Source: Nemophila menziesii
Lineage: Eukaryota > Streptophyta > Magnoliopsida > Boraginales > Hydrophyllaceae
Assembly: GCA_029959085.1 (NCBI GenBank)
Contig: JARWIR010000017.1
Span: forward strand, 27,280,144-27,344,143
DNA length: 64,000 bases
Direction of reading: 5' to 3'
In this document: one piece after another, positions 59,047 through 64,000 of the stretch
Layout of the letters: every line of letters begins with the position of its first letter
Numbering within the stretch: position 1 is the first letter of the stretch
Translations under genes and position numbers: made by a program
Notes under the pieces: generated by a model
Database searches by the model: none
What the model saw: only the letters and a program-made list of their open reading frames with translations
Told to the model about the DNA's origin: nothing

Positions 59047-60284
59047 AGTTTTTTGTAACTGCATACCAATTTTATAAAATTATGTATAAAGGTATACCTA
59101 TCCAAATTTTATTTGCAAAAATATACTGATTCGAAAATTGAAGTTCCGAAATAGAGTTTTGATACTCCGAAGTGTTAACCATGCACATGCCACATTCTCC
59201 ACAAGCAACAACACAACTTTTTTAAATTAATTTTTTATATATTAAATATATTATTATTTGTCCGTTATTGTTTTACGAGAAATTTAGGGTGGTAAACGAA
59301 TTAAGCCGCTCGCAAACAATTCAAACTCGACTCAGTAAAAATTCGTTCGAACTCGTTCGTTTATACTAACGAACAAAAAACTTTGTTCAAAGTCGTTCAT
59401 TTATACTAACGAATAAAAAACTTTGTTCGAACTCGTTTGTTAAAAAAAAATTAGTTTGATATCTTCCATTTACTGCTCGTTTATATTTATGATCTGTAAA
59501 TTAATATTTTATTATCGATAAATATATTTTTATTATATTAACTAGAATTTTTAAATTTCTTTTGATTTTAATTTTTTCATTAATGTCACATTTGAAGTGT
59601 GGATAAATTAGAATATTCACCGCTACCGCCGCCGTTGAACCAACTTCAAGCTTGTTTGTTTAATTTATTGAATGAGAATTTTTCGAGTCGAACTTGAGTT
59701 ATTCACGAATAATTTATTTGTTTTATTGTTGAAGCACAATTTTCATGAACAATTGGTGTTAGATAGAGTGTGTGAAATGAAGTTTGATATTAATGAAAAA
59801 TATAATATTAAAGAAATTAAAAAATGTTAATATATTAGGTTTGAAAATATTTTTATCGGATAATAAAATATTAATTTACAAATTATAAATATAAACGAGT
59901 TCAAACGAACGCATTTTTTAATGAACAAGTTTGAACAATGATTTTGTTCGTTAGTATAAATGAACGAGTTCGAATAAATTTTTAACGAGCCAAGTTCAAA
60001 TAGTTCGCGAGCTATATTGTTCATTTACAATTCTAAATTTCCCCTAAAACAATAAGGGTTAACTAATAAATATTAAATATATAAACAATTAAGTTTTAAA
60101 AAAAAATAACACATGTTATTTGTAGAGAATGTGGTACGCGTGCATGGTTGGGTTAAGTCCTTGTTGGGTATCAAAACTCCATTTGTGACTTTCAGCCTCC
60201 GCTAATATATTTTTGCAAATAGATTTTGGATAGGTGTACTTTTGTAAATACTTTTTAAGAATGGTATAAAAGTTAAAAAAAGCT
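59047..60284. mobile_element. Foldback element with arms of about 440-490 bp
   Basis: The left arm 59047-59540 and right arm 59842-60284 are inverted copies along their length: for example GTATACCTATCCAAATTTT at 59093 pairs with the sequence ending AAAATCCAAAACTATCC-type near 60230; CCATGCACATGCCACATTCTC at 59179 and its inverse near 60125; TTATTGTTTTACGAGAAATTTAG at 59265 and its inverse near 60033. The 300-bp spacer is non-coding. Terminal sequences are AGTTTTTTGTAACT and its approximate inverse. Long TIRs with no coding fit a foldback or a long-TIR MULE-type non-autonomous element; no 9-bp TSD could be confirmed. Confidence 0.78.
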
Positions 60285-60349
60285 CCTATACAGTCCAAAG
60301 CAGCACATGGGGTTGACTTAAGTCATGCTATTCTGTCAGTCTATTTCGA

Positions 60350-60650
60350 ATAGTAAACACACGCTGCAACTCACGTAAGGGAAGCAGTATTTATAAAAAA
60401 TAAAACAATAGAGGATAATATTCTAATAGCTCAAGAAATTTCATTTTATATGAAAAGAAAATGGAAGAATGCTAAACCAATGGCGGCGGTAAAGTTTGAC
60501 ATGGCCAAGGCCTACGATCAGGTACGATGGGATTTTTTATTGTTAGTCTTAAAAAAGTTAGGTTTTAATGATAAATGGATTACGTGGATCTCGAATTGCT
60601 TATCTTTGGTTACTTTTCAACTTAATTTTAATGGATATAGATTACAAAAA
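60350..60650 (+). pseudogene. LINE RT fragment, cut by Copia-2
   Basis: REAVFIKNKTIEDNILIAQE, VKFDMAKAYDQVRWDFLLL and LVTFQLNFNGYRLQK: RT motifs up to and including motif A. The sequence stops exactly at the copia LTR start (60651). Truncated on both sides in this window. Confidence 0.85.
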
Positions 60651-60908
60651 TGATAATATAATTGAATGATTAAAGCACACAAGTAAGTAATAGACACAAG
60701 ATTTACGTGGAAACCCAAGATGGGAAAAACCCACGGGAAGAAGAGAGAGTTTCACTATAATAAAAGAGAGGTTACAAGGAGAATTATATTCTAAAGGGTG
60801 TAAATAATATTACACATTACATGTGTATATATAGGGAAGTCAGGATACTAGGGTTATTAAACTAATGGGCCAGACCTTACTAAAGAGAATTGGGTCATAT
60901 CTCTAACA
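60651..60908 (-). repeat. 3' LTR of Copia-2
   Basis: 258 bp. Contains GATTTACGTGGAAACCCAAG, a sequence found in many short copia LTRs. TATA-like CTATATATACAC on the minus strand at about 60821-60832. Confidence 0.8.
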
Positions 60909-61041
60909 ATCTCCACCCTGACCCATATTCGGTAAGTTGGGCCCAGAAAACCTGACGATATCTCCACCTCGAAAAAATATCTCCACCTTGAAAAATATCC
61001 CTATCTTGACGAAAAATCCGCTAAGTAGTCAAGAAAATAAA

Positions 61042-62462
61042 TCACCGATCTTCAAATATCTCTCCTCTTCCGAAAACCCCGAAGGGTTTATTCAAACTGT
61101 AAATACCAACTAAGTCCGAGCACAGCTCCAACTTAGAAATCGAAACCGACTTAGCCTTCATATCACCCGGATTATCATGAGTGCTAATCAAAGCATAAGC
61201 AACCAAATCAGTTGTAGCAAATCTCTGAGGGGGATTAATAATTCTCCTTGGTCTATTTGCTGCAATAGAATAATATGGTGGTTGTGGTGAAGGGATATCG
61301 CCACCATCATGCATATCTGGATCATACTGAGATGTAGGTTCTGGTACAAGTTGTGATTCTGTTGGCAAATTAACCTCTCTGCTTAGTTTCTTCTAATCTT
61401 TATCACTAGAGGGTAAATTAGGAAGCGTAGCACTTTCATCAAAGATAACATTTCTGCTAATTACTATTTTCCTGGTTTCTGGGCACCATAATTTATAACC
61501 TTTAACACCAGATTTATAGCCGAGGAAAATACACTTTCTTGATCTAGGTTCCAGTTTACCATTATTAACATGTGCATATGTTGGGCAACCAAAAACTTTA
61601 AGATCTGCATATTTTGGAGCAGTCTTAGACCATACCTCTTGTGGAGTTTTGTTTTCAATGGCAGTTGATGGAGAAATATTGATAAGATAAGTAACTGTAG
61701 AAGCGGCTTCAGCCCAAAAAATATTTGATAAACCAGATTTAGAAAGCATTGAACGTACTTTTTCCATAATTGTTCTATTCATATGTTCTGCTACGCCATT
61801 TTGGCGAGTTGTACCTGGAATGGTTGAGTGTCTAACAATACCTTTGGACTTACAGAGAGAATTGAAGTCATTGGAGCAAAACTCTAAACCACTATTAGTA
61901 TGAAGGTGTTTTATTTGCTTTTCTGTTTGTTTCTCAATCATAATCATCCATTCTATAAAGGTTGACAATGCATCATTCTTTTGTTTTAAGAAGAACACCC
62001 AAACTTTTCTAGAGAAGTCATCAATTATAGTCAACATGTAATAGGAGCCTCCCATGGAAGAGACTTTAGAGGGCCCCCAAAGATCTAAATGAAGATAGTC
62101 AAGTTACCTTTAGTGGTGTGAATGTTTTTCCCGAATCGAACTTCCTTTTGGTTTCCAAAGACACAATGTTTGCAAGGGTGAAGTTTTCCCAGACTTTGTC
62201 CATCGAGGAGTCCTCTTCTATTTAGTTCAGCCATACCACTTTCGCTTATATGTCCTAGACGCATATGCCAAATTTTAGTCGTATCATCCTTTGAAAATGA
62301 AGTGGAAACGACATTTGCATCACCAATAACTATGAAACACTGTAAAACATATAATTCTGCTGTCCTCTTTTGCCCTTTCATCACAATACGACTTCCTTTG
62401 CAAATCTTTAGAACTCCACCTTCTCCAGTGTATGTGTACCCTTTTGAATGCAAGCTACTCAA
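61042..62462 (-). pseudogene. Copia-2 pre-integrase finger, integrase and pre-RT piece
   Basis: On the minus strand: the HHCC finger (62085-62300, with WHMRLGHISESGMAELNRRG and HPCKHCVFG), a frameshift at about 62100, then the integrase core from 62055: IIDDFSRKVW (first Asp), HTNSGLEF where the second catalytic Asp of the usual TDNG is Asn, and the Glu in PGTTRQNGVAEHMNRT. It ends at 61393, followed after a stop by SIAANRPRRIINPPQRFAT (61042-61368), which normally leads into RT. The Asp-to-Asn change should remove strand transfer. Confidence 0.88.
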
Positions 62463-62471
62463 AGATATAAG

Positions 62472-64000
62472 TGGTGTGGCCTAAGATGTATAAAATAAGT
62501 GCAAATAAACACCCTAAGCTAACACGGTACTGCAAGTATTATAGGACGTATGCAAGTTTTAATGATAAGAAGATTCGTTCCTCAGGGACTGTCGAAAGTT
62601 AGAGAGAACTTATGCAAATTATCAAGTGCAGATATTAAAGATAGATAATAATACGCAAGTAGAAAGAAGAGAAAGATAGATATTTATTTGGTTTTTAATA
62701 AGAAAACTAAACTACTAAATTAAAGACAGAAAATAAATAACAGAAAAGAAAAGAAGATAGTATGAAAGATATAACTTAGGTTTTACTAGTATGCACTAAT
62801 CCTTCTAATTCTATCTATGAATCTAGTTAATAAGGGAGAATATTAGCTCTTGGTATACTTAGTTAGGATTCTAAATTCCCCAAGCTTAGACCTTGAGAGC
62901 GACTAAGGGGGCTACGTCACAACCAAGAAGTGATTTCAAATAGGGTTATCAAACGCCACTAAGGCCCTAATCAAATACTGCAATCTTGGTGATACGGTGA
63001 TTAAAACAAACCTTAATGACTATCTAGTTAGAAGTATGTTTTGTCAGAACTGCTATCGACACTAGACGTTATGTGGTGGTTCAATAGTTAAACACCCAAT
63101 TACGGTGACCATCTAACTACTATTAAGGTAATCCTATACTCGTGCACTAGCAAGGAAAACAATCATTAAATCAAAACACATAATCAAATATAAAGTAAGT
63201 AGCTAATATCAGATTAAAACATATAATTCCCAAAGAAACTTAGATAGAAGAATTAGAATTCATAGTTTATACATTATTCAAAACCTAAGCTAATATAATT
63301 AGTTCATACAAAGAAAAGAAGAAGAAAGAATTACAGAATAAGAGGTTGAAGGAGACATGATTGATGCACAGCTCCTTCCAGACTTCTTCTCTTGTGTTGC
63401 AGCTTCCTCTTGGCCTTAAGGTCTGGCCAAGGATGATTTTAGAGTGTTAAGAGGCTGTATTTATAGGTTAGAGGTTGACCTAATTCGTTTGGTGGAGATA
63501 ACTTCAAGTAATGGACTCCTAGCCCAACTCAAATTCGTAAGGAAAACACTGCTGCGCTATTTTGAGTGTATCTTCTTCGTTATTGGTCGGATTTTGCTCC
63601 ACAAGATACCAAAAGAATCGCAACAGAATTATCTAGACCCGTTAGAAGGAAATCACCAGATTCGGCCTATTTCTTAGGTAAAAACGCCTATCTTTGGACG
63701 TTACTGCAGAATCCCAGATTTAGGCAGCTTTTCCTTTTCCTATTTGAACTCAGTTTCCTTCTATCTCCAATTACCATGCAAATCTCTTTCCATAAGTTGT
63801 AGTCTTTGACTTGGACTCTAATTAATATCCATAATTATCTTTAAAGCTTCACACTAAATAAACAATTAAACCCAATATGCTCTAAAAATATTATGTTTCT
63901 AAATCAAGACCCAAAATAGGAGAGTGCACTAAACTAAGCTAAAATCAACCTATATACTAATAAATAAGCCTAAAATGATGTCTCTGAAGTATATTATATT
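62472..64000 (-). repeat. Athila-family LTR inserted in Copia-2, running off the window
   Basis: Starts TGGTGTGGCCTAAG at 62472, preceded by ATAAG as the possible TSD. It follows the Athila-2 LTR closely to 64000; the terminal 20 or so bases (up to GAGACATCA) lie beyond the edge. TATA box read on the minus strand at 63458-63465. Whether it is a solo LTR or one end of a full element cannot be told here. Confidence 0.88.

Larger units (their letters stand above)
60651..62471 (-). mobile_element. Copia-2: copia element lacking RT, cut by an Athila-type LTR
   Basis: 3' LTR at 60651-60908 (258 bp; on the minus strand TGTTAGAGATATGACC to ATTATCA), polypurine tract (ATGGGTCAGGGTGGAGAT on the minus strand, 60909-60926), a non-coding 3' stretch, a short pre-RT piece, integrase, and the HHCC zinc finger, then interruption at 62472. 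RT and RNase H are missing between the pre-RT piece and the 3' region. The 5' part lies beyond the window. Confidence 0.85.

Overview
The window is nuclear DNA of a eudicot plant. It is AT-rich, with GT-AG spliced exons, plant L1-type LINEs that carry an RNase H domain, Athila-type Ty3/gypsy and Ty1/copia elements, a TRIM, tRNA-derived SINEs and several MITEs. The species cannot be fixed from the sequence. Only two ordinary host genes can be supported, both near the left end: a five-exon class II KNOX homeobox gene (KNAT3-like, + strand, 4970-7018) and, convergent with it, a single-exon gene for an uncharacterised plant-specific 182-aa protein (- strand, 7276-7824). Everything else is transposable elements, mostly nested and mostly non-autonomous.

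Layout. 1-4475: two dead L1 fragments, a hAT-type MITE and three SINE copies; one SINE with a perfect 9-bp target-site duplication (TSD) lies about 500 bp upstream of the KNOX start codon. 4476-8180: KNOX promoter, the two genes and the second gene's promoter. 8181-9059: a possible TIR element and a Stowaway MITE. 9080-25172: a full-length L1 LINE (LINE-A) with an 11-bp TSD. Its ORF1 position is filled by an unusual aromatic and hydrophobic frame of about 650 codons, and its ORF2 is split by a 9,887-bp Athila-derived element (Athila-1). Athila-1 has 1,529-bp LTRs that look identical and a perfect 5-bp TSD. 25462-37778: a gag-only copia element (minus strand). A 330-bp TRIM sits in its gag and a second Athila-derived element (Athila-2, minus strand) sits in its 5' LTR, each with a perfect 5-bp TSD. 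38172-42960: an (AG)n tract and LINE-B. 42961-49720: decayed LTR material, an Athila RT-RNase H relic, and a solo LTR of the Athila-1 family that itself carries a MITE. 50031-56852: LINE-C on the minus strand, with orthodox ORF1 and ORF2 and a 5'-truncated SINE. 56861-60284: repeats, a Stowaway-like MITE and a 1.24-kb foldback element. 60350-64000: a LINE fragment cut by a copia element, which is in turn cut by a third Athila-family LTR running off the right edge.

The Athila-derived family gives the most to follow up. Both internal copies have lost RT, RNase H and the integrase core. They still share a tRNA-Asp-type primer-binding site, a polypurine tract, a downstream ORF-B (intact in copy 1, decayed in copy 2), a GC-rich tandem-repeat island and a short hairpin whose stem differs between copies by a compensatory base-pair change. 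One copy has indistinguishable LTRs, so it moved recently and presumably used proteins supplied from elsewhere. LINE-A's ORF1 is the other item I cannot match to a known family.
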